Below are positions 20,001-27,014 of a DNA stretch of 49,438 nucleotides, in pieces (positions within the stretch are counted from its first letter, which is position 1; the number at the start of each line of letters is the position of its first letter). A model generated the notes under the pieces. It saw only the letters and a list, made by a program, of their open reading frames with translations, had not been told where the DNA came from and made no database searches. Origin of the DNA: Clostridium sp. Lineage in GTDB: Bacteria > Bacillota > Clostridia > Clostridiales > Clostridiaceae. The position numbers were made by a program, and so were the translations under genes. The DNA lies in the NCBI GenBank assembly GCA_017435645.1, contig JAFSER010000002.1, forward strand, positions 1 to 49,438, in the 5' to 3' direction.

Positions 20001-21013
20001 CAGAAGATGGATTAGAGGCTATATATAAAGATCCACCTGAAATAAGAGGAGTAAAAGATGCTAAAGTATTAGTGGGTGAAAAACTTGATTTAGTAGAATT
20101 AACTTCAGAAATAGAAGCTATTGATAATATTGATGGAGTTATTACAGATAGTATACAATTTGATGATAGTGCTGTAAATACTGATGAAGTTGGTATGTAT
20201 GAAATAACATATGACGTTACTAATAGTAATGACCGCACTAGTAGGAAAGTAAGTACTATACTTGTATATGATAATCCTAAAATTGTAGCAAATAGCAAAA
20301 GTGTAATTGAACTTAACTCAATTGAAAATAATGATTCAGTAATAAAGGAATATTTAAAGACTGCTGTAGATGTTAGTGATGGGGATGATAATCTCTATGG
20401 TAATGAAACTAAATTAGAACTGTTATCTCACAATGTAAATCCTAATGAAGAAGGTAGATATACCGCAACTTATAGAGCTACAGATTTATATGGAAATGTA
20501 ACAGAAGAAACTATAGATATAGATGTAACTAGAACAATAAGTGTATCAGTGCCTGTAGTTATACCATTTCAAGTAGTAACAAACTTAATGGATAAAAATG
20601 AAGATCCATTTATAGCTGGAATGCTTAGTATTTCTAATAATAGTACTACAAGTGCTGTAGATGTATCTTTAAAATCATTTGAAAAAATTGATGATAGTGG
20701 AGAACTTGAAATAGTTTCTCCGGACACTTACAGTGATTGGAATACTTTATCAGAAGAAGAAACTATGACAAAGATGGCTTTAGGTATGTATAGTAAGTTA
20801 GGATTTAATAATACTAGTATTACTGAAGACTCGCCATTATGGCTTGAAAGTAATATTAATATTACTGATCCACTTTATATAGGTCAATTATCAAAGGCGA
20901 CTAGCATAGATTCACCTGAAACTGGGAAGTTAAGCTTTGTTAGTAAGCATGGTAATAAGTTTATAGGTGGTAGAAGCAAAGCTAAATTTAGGTTAGTATT
21001 TGAATTTAATTAA
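11036..21013 (+). CDS. giant secreted multi-domain adhesin with mucin/carbohydrate-binding-like modules
   Basis: A 3325-residue protein. The signal peptide is about residues 1-24 (cleavage after VSA). An acidic Asn/Glu/Ser-rich stretch runs to about 115, then a first DUF5011-type Ig-like domain. From about 200 to 3000, thirteen modules of about 150 residues resemble the putative mucin/carbohydrate-binding domain found in enhancin-like M60 proteins. Their signatures are GDxIxIW, EDYSNGVDN, NVRFKIT and GLEAIYNEAP. Most are separated by Ig-like domains carrying a DSWGRST-like strand; modules 6-7 and 12-13 are directly adjacent. Two more Ig-like domains follow, then a C-terminal domain (about 3165-3325) that resembles the small secreted subunits (ISVSVPVVIPFQVV, final FRLVFEFN). 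No protease HExxH, LPXTG or S-layer motif is seen, so it looks like a pure adhesin. Family assignment is from memory of motifs. Confidence 0.85.
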   Translation: MRLRKVISTICLVVLMTQNIPVSAMTILSENNDIVENDNSQELHNEILNEEIIDSENMTKDEDNKDENNGSQPLDDKTSKEEVINSENIVNNESDISKEEISNSESTEKKEDSINAITKITGSENITIYLGEEINYKDGIKATDTNGNDITDLVTVEGKVDNSKPGTYELKYSVKDELGNIANLVRKVKVIEKNTFNFYVEKVNEVTKETTKETLFTFYLDNENSKFVVENQSSNMIDPSKENEIALEIKVIDKDNKEKLRIELLGKDTGNSNKLEALKELKYSYGDYIQIKPMKIGLSIEGPILGDINTEKEDYSDGIDNLDYINNVRFKIVEDGIEAIYNEAPVINGLSDIENSEEKSIDPIIGISVTDDHDGVIDNSKVKIDVAKKEDSYIIYNYTVEDSWGRSTSGTRKIPTTIESNEENISENKNVKSLDQNIIKVEGVSYFGNTTERFKIKLDPSAREIQIIDADGKVMSNTIKGEYFKFELYDRYMELKTSVTLLGTDKSDSTKLNAIKNYLFEEGDYIAIWHAESDSKLKIEGSIKTTVNQNGEAVADGGTVDYSNGLQKADTSSRRFRITKLGLEEVKNEAPIIEELPTISIERGGEIDLLTGVLDKINDDFDEFNEESIENGTVSLTHTTFDNTKVGNQTIVYTATDSWGRTSTKNRTVTVTSQNPLDTTYIEFMNSEGGTEESLFKIGLDPVLKEIVVKDIDSIPDTQVDPTRSSSIFKLKIYTQGGVLQKTLNIKGTDRLKTVLRKINGYKYSDTDRIELWSNNPKNIKVIGAVVGNTGENAEDYTDGIDDHDYMRNVRFEITPNSLKYIYNEAPKFIIDNDLTVIRNGNINYLDGIRATDDHDNESEITSKITHGTVDTNTIGEKYVEYSVTDSWGRSTLVKRKVIVYPYNELEYNYINVKNDETNETILSINFDEETKKFKVNKVDSTKLPHYLTNDDMVFELSIIRSNGQKETVSLTKADIIRNIESKLDEINNLSYQYEDYISLRVYDPVNGIYISGNSSIILGGFSDDDQMYNSRFKIKPEGLEIEYNIEPRIDGLHQTLYIYKGDTLTPEKAMEGILIEDDKDGTIDLDSNRIQITDVDSNDLNDIDTDRVTEIQLYYEVTDTWGRSSSGYRVLSILSKSVSNDIEFYDESGNTKLFSLKYNPVAHEFNVSRDTKNITTTKLTKTKSTQNTTTEEIVFKLGVYNANGVEVGVFELSESDISNNNFTGIENISVYDDYYFSVWSNNPERIKIQGYMTGNDKLGELENQEENYADGINDSDNMDNVRFKMKTDGLEAVYNKAPKIYIKSKNILTAYAGDPIDYLSNVVVEDDYDGVIPTENVKVDIVEEDREESLIIGENTIRLTVNDSWGKETSIERDILILNGIEKNNMIVYQHVGPDTDKEDRDKVLEMKFNADTMQLDVSTYDRKLRQLPNGSENIVDYFIITVKDKDGNIKPIVNDSTMRRVRFNSEEEVRDNDIRIIKLREFQFDYDDTIEITHRHTHRFAIEGNVKDAREDYSDGTDNPEHILNVKFKVTKSGLEAIYTDPDENNVTGNKVMFGPMAPEEFPFKIEVDTNNRIFRILNATNTSIWYKYSGVDVYKLTLIDANGEKKLETTLQGRDTVSTVRNDGWDNYQFEYGDALHIWHLDPSRSIIKGIIKDQKEDYSNGVDNPDYMNHVVFKLTADGVQSIYNEAPVIHGVEDIDIYQGQPFDEMNGVSYTDDHDNGYLVTNVTGTVDENTLGEQIITYTATDRWGKTTTVERKITVRPNLYKNIFKVFSDENISETVFEIGFNTVDNKYRVFNQKNNRLSNTYLEDTAFVIEIDDEDGNEKVYISLKGSDRGDSPILNELNEVTYSEGDIIRVYRSNLQGLSIVGNVTGDIPSEDDMSDDMNKFEYMTNVGYEVNNEGLEAIYNHAPIIENIIEDSTISKGTTINLLDGLEIKDDMDELDIDDINVYINGEYIDTRSYTFNRLGTFDIAYALTDSWDRTSMYLVTITVESKVRENSIEVYGPNQRLAFKITFDTGENKFLLTDGTSSNNINSVSNQNKYFEMIVRNIKGEVKYTVTLNGDIDHDRAQLASLHEANFSRYDTIALYGELPETVKIQGDIIKNGILSNHNYANGFGDNDRYSEVRFKITDDGLEEMVKKNPTISGIDKKTIKRGDDIALLEGVLVDVHDENNQDYVIEVDDSGFNNLVEGDYTITYIVTNSWGLEVRENRIITVEPRTELETVKLNLKNTRNQNILTIGFDSIDKKLRVIHHTENATIDANDSNVAFAINAYDSLGNTLGTIEIKGNQIITQDIVDRLNNFAYIEGYRISIWSKNPTTHMSVEGNIKDNPKNETSGLTEFDKMENGRFEILSYGLEYIYNKAPEITGGDGIIDYYKGSILSTPSDISVSDDHDTISNNQVTINDDQVDYDELGEYDITYIVEDTWGRVGTKDGKINVISSIGKNEINIFTTTDNPNNLGHKFKAFGIKFERKTDTNKIIIENPDTLTFNPNGGTDRFMTINIHNENGEILESCELFSNENAAGHTELNKLNGYEFDLGGYISIDGITNNTKKCVKIVGTVVNQKEDYSNGIDELYYIDNVRFKVTDFGLESVYNEAPQITIDSNIQFNYVKGDDIPYMRGVKLRDDHDNLTSANVEVTWNPEEIPSEEYEPYNDTIKGVAKVGVNTLHYKVTDSWGRTCEGSRTVNLTNGILDNEVIFRTRGYTEAVKFRFVKESNNQENEVTLKVDVLNTTETIAQGGYSYYYTVKITLNNENNDVFTRRIYSEDKYSNQFEYFNNLKLPYGSTIEFIDTGHPDRLIINGPVRDQREDYTDGATNPDNLRSIKFVVTDCGLKSVYVEKDNLEENQNIISLMSKESIPLQFKIDSTTREIDVYYSNHVTLYWELRTGENDTVLPEIEVFRMTLTGENGEVKADVSGDARDKGNSNKFRAAFHDRSYDIGDTLTIWHYTPSRVSIKGKKIKGAREDYSNGVDNSANLTEAVFKLTEDGLEAIYKDPPEIRGVKDAKVLVGEKLDLVELTSEIEAIDNIDGVITDSIQFDDSAVNTDEVGMYEITYDVTNSNDRTSRKVSTILVYDNPKIVANSKSVIELNSIENNDSVIKEYLKTAVDVSDGDDNLYGNETKLELLSHNVNPNEEGRYTATYRATDLYGNVTEETIDIDVTRTISVSVPVVIPFQVVTNLMDKNEDPFIAGMLSISNNSTTSAVDVSLKSFEKIDDSGELEIVSPDTYSDWNTLSEEETMTKMALGMYSKLGFNNTSITEDSPLWLESNINITDPLYIGQLSKATSIDSPETGKLSFVSKHGNKFIGGRSKAKFRLVFEFN
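11630..20035 (+). repeat. protein-level tandem array of 13 binding modules and interleaved Ig-like domains
   Basis: Module ends can be read from the recurring tail NVRFKIT..GLEAIYNEAP and the following Ig-like signature DSWGR, DTWGR, DRWGK or DSWDR. The copies are well diverged at the DNA level, so this is an old, selected array rather than a recent duplication. The two closest to canonical are modules 7 and 13, which both keep IWH plus DYSNGVDN. Confidence 0.75.
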
Positions 21014-21042
21014 TAACAAGTTGTGCTATTAATTTTTGATTT

Positions 21043-21067
21043 GGAGCTGTTGCGACAGCTCCTTTTT
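21043..21067 (+). terminator. intrinsic terminator of the giant gene
   Basis: GGAGCTGT, a TGCG loop, ACAGCTCC, then five T. This is a strong canonical terminator 30 bases after the stop codon. Confidence 0.9.
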
Positions 21068-21328
21068 CTATGCTTTAGTAATTTATCAATAACTTTCCAT
21101 AAATTCCCTACTTAACTGAGAAGCTAAATTTATAATTTATTTATTTAAAGTTATATATAAATACATCTTATAGGTCTTTCCTTTAGTATAAGACGAGATA
21201 AATTTTGTATTAGGGACACTTATAGTTTATGACAGAGCAATGAATAAGATATTTAATTAATGAATTTTTAATGAAAAATTACAAATAATATTATGTGAAA
21301 TAAAGTTAATATAAAATAAAGGAGATAT
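21068..21328. other. 261-base intergenic region
   Basis: AT-rich stretch between the giant gene's terminator and the 21329 gene. I see no gene or recognisable riboswitch, only an AAGGAGA ribosome site at its end. It must hold the promoter for the 21329 gene, but no clear -35/-10 pair stands out. Confidence 0.4.
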
Positions 21329-21814
21329 ATGAGGAATTCAAATAATGTAAAAAAAAGAATAGAAAAAAGAAAACAAATGAAAAAACAAACTAAAATATTA
21401 GCATTTATTTTTATACCTTTAATTTTAGTTTGTCTGATATGTATATTTAATAATAAAGAAAGTAATATGGGAAATGACGTAAAAGATTTACCCCTTAAGA
21501 TAGAAACAACACCTGTAACTTTTAATATAGTAGAAGAAAATAAAACTAAAGTTTTAAAAGCTACTTTTAAAAATGATTCAGAAGAAACTATTTCTAAAAT
21601 TACATTAGAAGTTAAATTAAAAGATACAGGCGAAGTCATACAAATGAAATATAACGAAGCTGTAGAACCGGGAGCCACATCTAATGCCTTTTCTGGTAAA
21701 GCTCCTAAGTCAGGTAAGTTAGAAGATGTAGAAATATTAAAATATAAAATTGCTTTAAGAAGTGGAACTTATATGGAATATGATACAGAATTAAAGCAAT
21801 ACAATTGGTCATAA
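21329..21814 (+). CDS. small membrane-anchored protein at the end of the surface block
   Basis: A 161-residue protein with a strongly basic N-terminus (about 24 residues, many Lys/Arg), one membrane segment at about residues 25-41 (ILAFIFIPLILVCLICIF), and an external beta-rich domain with KATFKNDSEETISKITLEVK and PGATSNAFSGKAPKSG. The domain resembles general FxLYD/DUF4352-like extracellular beta-sandwich modules, but I would not name it. It is shorter than, and not clearly related to, the 6943/9671 pair. The ribosome site is GGAGATAT. Its own terminator follows. Position suggests membership of the surface block; function unknown. Confidence 0.65.
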   Translation: MRNSNNVKKRIEKRKQMKKQTKILAFIFIPLILVCLICIFNNKESNMGNDVKDLPLKIETTPVTFNIVEENKTKVLKATFKNDSEETISKITLEVKLKDTGEVIQMKYNEAVEPGATSNAFSGKAPKSGKLEDVEILKYKIALRSGTYMEYDTELKQYNWS

Positions 21815-21838
21815 TAAAATTATTATTTTTGGTATAAA

Positions 21839-21915
21839 AGGAGATAAAGATCCTATTAAAGCGACTTTGAGTTTATCAGGTAGCAAAAATAAGATATTTA
21901 TCTCCTATTTTTTAT
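21839..21915 (+). terminator. terminator with long structured loop
   Basis: AGGAGATAAA (21839-21848) pairs with TTTATCTCCT (21897-21906), followed by ATTTTTTATTATTTT. The 48-base loop has its own small AAAG/CTTT hairpin. It ends the 21329 transcript. Confidence 0.7.
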
Positions 21916-21955
21916 TATTTTACAATTTTTATAAATTAATAAAAATAAAATAGAA

Positions 21956-21985
21956 GATACGTAAATTATAATTTTGTCATATATG
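21956..21985 (+). promoter_or_regulatory. possible sporulation-sigma promoter for prkA
   Basis: CATATATG (21978-21985) resembles the -10 of mother-cell sporulation promoters (CATAxxxT) and GATACGT lies about 15 bases upstream. The -35 match is poor, so sigma-E versus sigma-K cannot be decided. The expectation rests on the known sporulation control of prkA/yhbH/spoVR in Bacillus. Confidence 0.25.
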
Positions 21986-22029
21986 GAGAAGTAAGGTGAA
22001 TATATTTTATAAAAAAGGGGGGAGTCATT

Positions 22030-23952
22030 TTGAATTTCAAAGAATTTATAAAAGCTGATAGGGAAAGCAGAAATAAAGAAAAATTTGAAGGGACATTTCT
22101 AGATTATTTGGAATTAGTAAAGAGCAATCCTGATATAGCAAAGCTTTCACATAAAAGAATATATGACATAATAATTAATAAGGGTGTAGAAGTATTAAAA
22201 AATGACGATAATCATAGAATAAAGAAAATTTACGGAAATGAACAAATTAAGAAATATGGATTTTTTAAAGATGATTTCTTCGGTATTGATAAGGTTATTA
22301 TGAAATTAGTAAATTACTTTCATTCTGCCTCTATGAAGGGAGAAGAAGCAAGGCAAATATTGTATTTAATTGGGCCGGTTGGAGCAGGTAAGTCATCGTT
22401 AGTAGAAGTTTTAAAGAGGGCATTAGTTGAAGCTGAGCCTATTTATTCTCTAAAAGATTGTCCTATGCATGAAGAGCCTCTACATTTAATTCCTAATCAT
22501 TTAAGAAAGGATTTTGAAAATATGTTAGGAGTTAAGATAGAGGGTGATCTATGCCCTGTTTGTAAATATAGATTATTACATGAATATAAAGGTAAATATG
22601 AAAATTTTTTAGTAGAGAAAAAGAACTTTTCTATAAGATCTAGAAAAGGCATTGGAGTTGTACCACCTGTAGATGCCAATAATCAAGATACTTCAGTTCT
22701 TAATGGCTCTATAGATATTTCAAAAATGGATTTGTATCCGGAAGATGACCCAAGAATTTTTTCATTAAATGGTGCTTTTAATGTTGGAAATAGAGGGTTA
22801 GTTGAGTTTATAGAAATATTTAAAAATGATGTTGAATATCTTCATACTATAATTACTGCAACACAAGAAAAATCTATTCCTTCACCAGGAAAGGGAGCAA
22901 TGATTTATTTTGATGGAGTTATTGTAGCGCATTCTAATGAAGCAGAATGGAATAAATTTAAGTCAGACCATACAAATGAAGCTATATTAGATAGAATAGT
23001 AAAAATCGAGGTTCCTTATTGCTTGGAGTTAGATGAAGAAGTAAAAATATATAAAAAAATAATTGATAAGAGTAATTTTAATCCACATATAGCACCTCAT
23101 ACTCTTGAAATTGCTGCTACATTTGCAATCCTCTCAAGAATAACACCTTCAGCAAAGGTTGATCCTATAACTAAGGTAAAAATATATAATGGGGAAGAAG
23201 TAGTTGAAAAGGGTGGAACTAAAAGAATAGATATAAATGAATTAAGAGAAGAAGCAGGTTCAAGTGAAGGTATGAAGGGGATAAGTACTCGATTTATTAT
23301 TAAATCTATTGATAATGCTTTATCTACTTCAGAAAATAACTGTATAACTCCTCTTAGTATAATGGATAGTCTAATTAAATCTATTAAGGAGTTGGATATT
23401 GCAAATGAAGATAAAAAAAGATATATAGGATTTATTCAGGATATAATTAGAAAAGAATATAATAAAATTTTAGAAAAAGAAATAACAAAAGCATTTATAT
23501 ATTCTTTTAAGGAACAGGCTGAAAGTATCTTTAATAATTATTTAGATAATGCAGAAGCTTATGTTAATAAAAGTAATATAGTGGATGATTCAACAGGAAA
23601 GGAATTGATTCCAGATGAAGAATTTATGAGAAGTATAGAAGAGCAGATTGGTATTTCTGAAAATTCAGCAAAGGGATTTAGAGCAGATATAACATCGTAT
23701 ATGTTTTATTTAGTTAGAAATGGAGGACAAATAGATTATTCTTCATATGAGCCATTAAAGGAAGCTATTGAAAAGAAATTAATATCTTCAGTTAAGGAGT
23801 TATCTAGAATTATAACAAAGGCTAGAGTCAGAAATTCTGAGCAAGCAGAAAAGTATAATTCTATGATAAGTGAAATGAAAAAGAATGGATACTGTGAATA
23901 TTGTTGTGATGTAATTCTTAAATATGCAGCAAATAATTTATGGAGGGATTGA
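22030..23952 (+). CDS. prkA: PrkA-type AAA+ serine protein kinase
   Basis: A 640-residue protein of the PrkA/YeaG family. The AAA+ core has Walker [10 protein letters not shown] at about residues 115-123. A zinc-like knuckle [12 protein letters not shown] lies near 178, and family blocks include [13 protein letters not shown] and [13 protein letters not shown] (about 257-297). The C-terminal kinase-like region is complete. Length matches the family (about 630-645). The start is TTG at 22030, seven bases after a run of G ending in GGGGGGAG. The next two genes are yhbH and spoVR, the conserved partners of this kinase. In Bacillus the three act in sporulation, in enterobacteria in stress responses. 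Expected cytoplasmic. Confidence 0.95.
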   Translation: MNFKEFIKADRESRNKEKFEGTFLDYLELVKSNPDIAKLSHKRIYDIIINKGVEVLKNDDNHRIKKIYGNEQIKKYGFFKDDFFGIDKVIMKLVNYFHSASMKGEEARQILYLIGPVGAGKSSLVEVLKRALVEAEPIYSLKDCPMHEEPLHLIPNHLRKDFENMLGVKIEGDLCPVCKYRLLHEYKGKYENFLVEKKNFSIRSRKGIGVVPPVDANNQDTSVLNGSIDISKMDLYPEDDPRIFSLNGAFNVGNRGLVEFIEIFKNDVEYLHTIITATQEKSIPSPGKGAMIYFDGVIVAHSNEAEWNKFKSDHTNEAILDRIVKIEVPYCLELDEEVKIYKKIIDKSNFNPHIAPHTLEIAATFAILSRITPSAKVDPITKVKIYNGEEVVEKGGTKRIDINELREEAGSSEGMKGISTRFIIKSIDNALSTSENNCITPLSIMDSLIKSIKELDIANEDKKRYIGFIQDIIRKEYNKILEKEITKAFIYSFKEQAESIFNNYLDNAEAYVNKSNIVDDSTGKELIPDEEFMRSIEEQIGISENSAKGFRADITSYMFYLVRNGGQIDYSSYEPLKEAIEKKLISSVKELSRIITKARVRNSEQAEKYNSMISEMKKNGYCEYCCDVILKYAANNLWRD

Positions 23953-23956
23953 TGTA

Positions 23957-25135
23957 ATGGCAATCTTTAGAGTAAATTCAGAGAATTCATTACAACATGA
24001 TAGATCTATTGAAGACAGAAAAAGGCATAGAGATTTAGTAGAAAAATCAATAAAGGAGAACTTAGGGGATATTCTTTCAGAAGAAAGTATAATAGGTGAA
24101 AATCAAAATAAAAAATATAAGATTCCTATAAGAGGAATTAAGGAATATGAATTTATATTTAAAAAAAATAATAAAGGTGTTTTAACAGGAACAGGTAATG
24201 AAAAGCGTGGACAAAAAATAGGTGATGGAAGTAATAGTATAAGTAATTCTAAAGAAGATTTTAATGCTGGTAATATGGTGGGAGAGGATGTTTATGAAAC
24301 AGAAATTACTTTAGAAGAGCTTTTAAATTATATAGTAGATGACATAGAATTACCTAATTTAGATAAAAAAAAATATTCAGAAATAGTATCTGATGGATAT
24401 GGAAGAAAAAAAGGGTATCAAAGGTATGGAATTAAGCCAAGGCTTTCTAAAAAGAAAACAGTAATTAGAAAGATAGCAAGAAAGCAAGGGCATAAGAGAG
24501 TTTTAATGGAAAATGGGATAACTAAAAAAATAGAAAGATTTCCATTTAAAGAAGAAGATTTAAGATATTATAAGCTTAAGAAAAAGCCAAGGCAGGAAAG
24601 TAACGCAGTAATGATTTTTATAATGGATATTTCAGGATCTATGGATAATAGTAAAAAGTTTATGGCTAGGTCATTATTCTTTGTATTATCAAGGTTTCTT
24701 AAGAGAAAATACAATAATATTGCTTTTGAATTTATATCACACACAACTATAGCAAAAGTAGTTAATGAATTTGAATTTTTTCATAAAGCAGAATCAGGAG
24801 GAACATATATTTCTAGCGGTATAAATAAGGCTTTAGAATTAATAGAGATAAAATATCCAGCAAACATGTGGAATATCTATCCTATCTATGCTAGTGATGG
24901 TGATAATTGGGCTGAAGATAATGATAAAGCTATGGAAGCAGTAAAAAAAATATGTGAAATAAGTAATATGTTTGGATATGCAGAGTTATTACCTTCAGCT
25001 TATTCAAAAACTATGTATTATAAGTTTAAAAAAGCAATATCCTGTGATAATTTTGTTGCAGTTATTGCTAATGAAAAAAAAGATTTATGGTTAGCTATTA
25101 AAAAAATGCTATCTCAAGATTTAAAGGAGGGATAG
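23957..25135 (+). CDS. yhbH: YhbH/YeaH family protein (DUF444, VWA-like)
   Basis: A 392-residue protein. I chose the ATG at 23957, 10 bases after GGAGG and 4 bases after the prkA stop. A longer frame opens at 23924 inside prkA but lacks the conserved [10 protein letters not shown] start. The N-terminal region is charged with a basic patch ([17 protein letters not shown], about 167-185). The C-terminal half is a von Willebrand-like fold with a metal-site motif DISGSM (Asp224), and SGGTYIS and ASDGDNW further on. It functions with PrkA and SpoVR; the mechanism is unknown. The last codons contain the ribosome site of spoVR, so translation of the two is coupled. Confidence 0.93.
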   Translation: MAIFRVNSENSLQHDRSIEDRKRHRDLVEKSIKENLGDILSEESIIGENQNKKYKIPIRGIKEYEFIFKKNNKGVLTGTGNEKRGQKIGDGSNSISNSKEDFNAGNMVGEDVYETEITLEELLNYIVDDIELPNLDKKKYSEIVSDGYGRKKGYQRYGIKPRLSKKKTVIRKIARKQGHKRVLMENGITKKIERFPFKEEDLRYYKLKKKPRQESNAVMIFIMDISGSMDNSKKFMARSLFFVLSRFLKRKYNNIAFEFISHTTIAKVVNEFEFFHKAESGGTYISSGINKALELIEIKYPANMWNIYPIYASDGDNWAEDNDKAMEAVKKICEISNMFGYAELLPSAYSKTMYYKFKKAISCDNFVAVIANEKKDLWLAIKKMLSQDLKEG

Positions 25136-25137
25136 TT

Positions 25138-26373
25138 ATTAATGAATTAGAAAGATGGAATGAAATTATAGAAAATAAAGCTAAAGAATTTGGCTTAAAC
25201 TTTTATGAGCAAGAATTTGAGATTGTTGATTTTAATGAAATGTTAAGTTGCGAGGCATATTTAGGTATACCTACTAGATATCCTCATTGGAGTTATGGAA
25301 AAGCATATGACAAGAAAAAAACTTTATATTCATTAAATATAGTTGGACTACCTTATGAGATGGTTATTAACTCTAACCCGTGTTTAGCTTATCTAATGAA
25401 GAATAATACATTATTATTACAAATTCTCACCATGGCTCATGTATATGGGCATAATGATTTTTTTGCTAATAACAGAATGTTTTTAGAAGGTACTAAGGCA
25501 GAAAATACTATAGAGAAATTTAAGCTAGATGCAGAAGTTATACGAAGATATATTAATGATTATAATATAGGTTATGAAAGGGTGGAAAAAATATTAGATG
25601 CAGCTCATTCTATAAGATATCAAATTCCAAGAACAATAGGTTTTAAGGGATTGTCAAAGGATTTGATGACATTTATTATTGAAAATAGCCCCTTAGAAAA
25701 TTGGGCTAAAAATATATTAAAAATTGTAAAAAGAGAAACAGAATATTTTATACCTCAAATAGAGACTAAAATAATGAATGAAGGATGGGCAAGCTTTTGG
25801 CATTATAATATTTTAAATTCTTTAAATTTAGAAACTAAGTTGCATATAGAATTTTTAAAAAGGCATAATGATGTAGTAGCACCAGTAATAGGGACAATTA
25901 ATCCTTATTATGTAGGTTTTAAAATATTTCAAGATATAGAAAAGAGATATGGGAGAGAAAAAATTTTTGAAGTTAGAAAAAATGAAAGAGATAGCTCCTT
26001 TTTAAGAAAATATTTAACTAGAGAATTATGCGATGAAATGAATTTATATCAATATGCGAAAAAAAGCTTTGATTATATTATTAAGGAAGTAGCTGATGAA
26101 GATGGATGGATAGAGATTAGAAATTATTTATCAGATACTTGTGGGGTTGCAGATATTCCCTATATTGAAGTTATTGATTTTGATAAGGGTAATTTAGCTT
26201 TAAGGTTAGAGCATTGCTTTGATGGTAGGGAATTAAAAATGAATTATGCTAAGGAAACATTAAAATATATTAAGGCTTTATGGGGAAATAAGGTTATTCT
26301 TAAGACTAAAAATAAAGATGATAAAGAAATAGAGATAGTTTGCGATAAAGAAGGTAAGGTATATATTAATTAG
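25138..26373 (+). CDS. spoVR: SpoVR family protein, apparent AUU start
   Basis: SpoVR/YcgB family protein, about 411 residues from the proposed start. Conserved blocks include IPTRYPHWSYGKAYD, INSNPCLAYLMKNNT, MAHVYGHNDFF, and NEGWASFWHY with the conserved Trp/His. The first in-frame ATG (25240) would cut into the conserved N-terminus, but the frame stays open upstream and encodes family-like sequence (NELERWNEII, FYEQEFEIVDF). No ATG, GTG or TTG occurs there. An AGGAGG site ends at 25130, seven bases before an in-frame ATT at 25138, which I propose as the start. Alternatives are a sequencing or assembly error, or a truly shorter protein. In Bacillus the family affects spore cortex formation. 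Confidence 0.88.
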   Translation: MNELERWNEIIENKAKEFGLNFYEQEFEIVDFNEMLSCEAYLGIPTRYPHWSYGKAYDKKKTLYSLNIVGLPYEMVINSNPCLAYLMKNNTLLLQILTMAHVYGHNDFFANNRMFLEGTKAENTIEKFKLDAEVIRRYINDYNIGYERVEKILDAAHSIRYQIPRTIGFKGLSKDLMTFIIENSPLENWAKNILKIVKRETEYFIPQIETKIMNEGWASFWHYNILNSLNLETKLHIEFLKRHNDVVAPVIGTINPYYVGFKIFQDIEKRYGREKIFEVRKNERDSSFLRKYLTRELCDEMNLYQYAKKSFDYIIKEVADEDGWIEIRNYLSDTCGVADIPYIEVIDFDKGNLALRLEHCFDGRELKMNYAKETLKYIKALWGNKVILKTKNKDDKEIEIVCDKEGKVYIN

Positions 26374-26460
26374 GTTAATTTATTATAAAGTATTCTAAGT
26401 TCACAATTAAATATAGAAGTGCATAAATTATAAATGTATATAAATTTATAGGAGAATATA

Positions 26461-27003
26461 ATGGATTTAAAAGGAAGTAAAACTGAACAAAATCTTTATA
26501 GGGCCTTTGCAGGAGAGTCAAGAGCTAGAATGAAATATGATCTATATGCTGAGAAAGCAAAAAAAGATGGATATCAGTGGATTGCAGAAATTTTTAATGA
26601 GAATAGTAGAAATGAATTAGCTCATGCTAGAGAGATAGTAGAAAAATATCTTAATTTAATAGGATGTACAAAGAATAATTTATTAGAAAGTGTATTAGGA
26701 GAAGGTACTGAGGCTGATAATATATATAAAAAATTTGAGCAAGATGCAAGAAATGAAGGGTTTAACGATATAGCAGATTTTTTTAAGGAATTATCAGAAG
26801 TAGAAGAAGAACATTCAAATAGATTTAAAGAATTATATGATAAGTTTGAAGATGGTACTATTTTTAAAGGGCCAGAGGATTCTTTATGGGCATGTATGAA
26901 TTGTGGATATATTTATAAAGGAGAAGAAGCACCGCTAGTATGTCCTTTATGTAAATATCCAAGAGCATATTTTAAACCTTATTGTAATAATCAAAATGAA
27001 TAA
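26461..27003 (+). CDS. rbr: rubrerythrin
   Basis: A 180-residue rubrerythrin, a cytoplasmic non-haem iron peroxidase that reduces hydrogen peroxide in anaerobes. The N-terminal four-helix diiron domain shows the spaced Glu and His ligands (AGESRARMKYD, NELAHAREI, VEEEHSNRF). The C-terminal rubredoxin-like iron site has CMNCGY and CPLCKYP (about 155-172). Length is typical. The ATG is preceded by AGGAGAATATA. Two small genes follow at 11- and 15-base gaps and are probably co-transcribed. The donor, likely a rubredoxin or its reductase, is not in the window. Confidence 0.95.
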   Translation: MDLKGSKTEQNLYRAFAGESRARMKYDLYAEKAKKDGYQWIAEIFNENSRNELAHAREIVEKYLNLIGCTKNNLLESVLGEGTEADNIYKKFEQDARNEGFNDIADFFKELSEVEEEHSNRFKELYDKFEDGTIFKGPEDSLWACMNCGYIYKGEEAPLVCPLCKYPRAYFKPYCNNQNE

Positions 27004-27014
27004 GGAGGTAGAGT

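Noticed and set aside
15577-20298. Several antisense open frames of 80-120 codons within the giant gene
   Set aside because: They follow the codon bias of the sense gene in the opposite frame, repeat with the modules, and lack ribosome sites.
6122-21013. WxL-domain or LPXTG/sortase surface locus
   Set aside because: The architecture is analogous, but the WxL motifs are absent, no DUF916-type partner is recognisable, and no protein ends in a sortase signal.
11036-21013. Enhancin/M60 metalloprotease
   Set aside because: The binding modules are of that type, but I find no HExxH motif or protease domain in the whole protein.
21839-21915. Riboswitch in the prkA upstream region
   Set aside because: The structure is best read as the terminator of the preceding gene. 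It lacks the conserved cores of the c-di-GMP or preQ1 classes, and the prkA start lies well downstream.
23924-23956. yhbH start at 23924 inside prkA
   Set aside because: The ATG at 23957 has a better ribosome site and gives the conserved family start.
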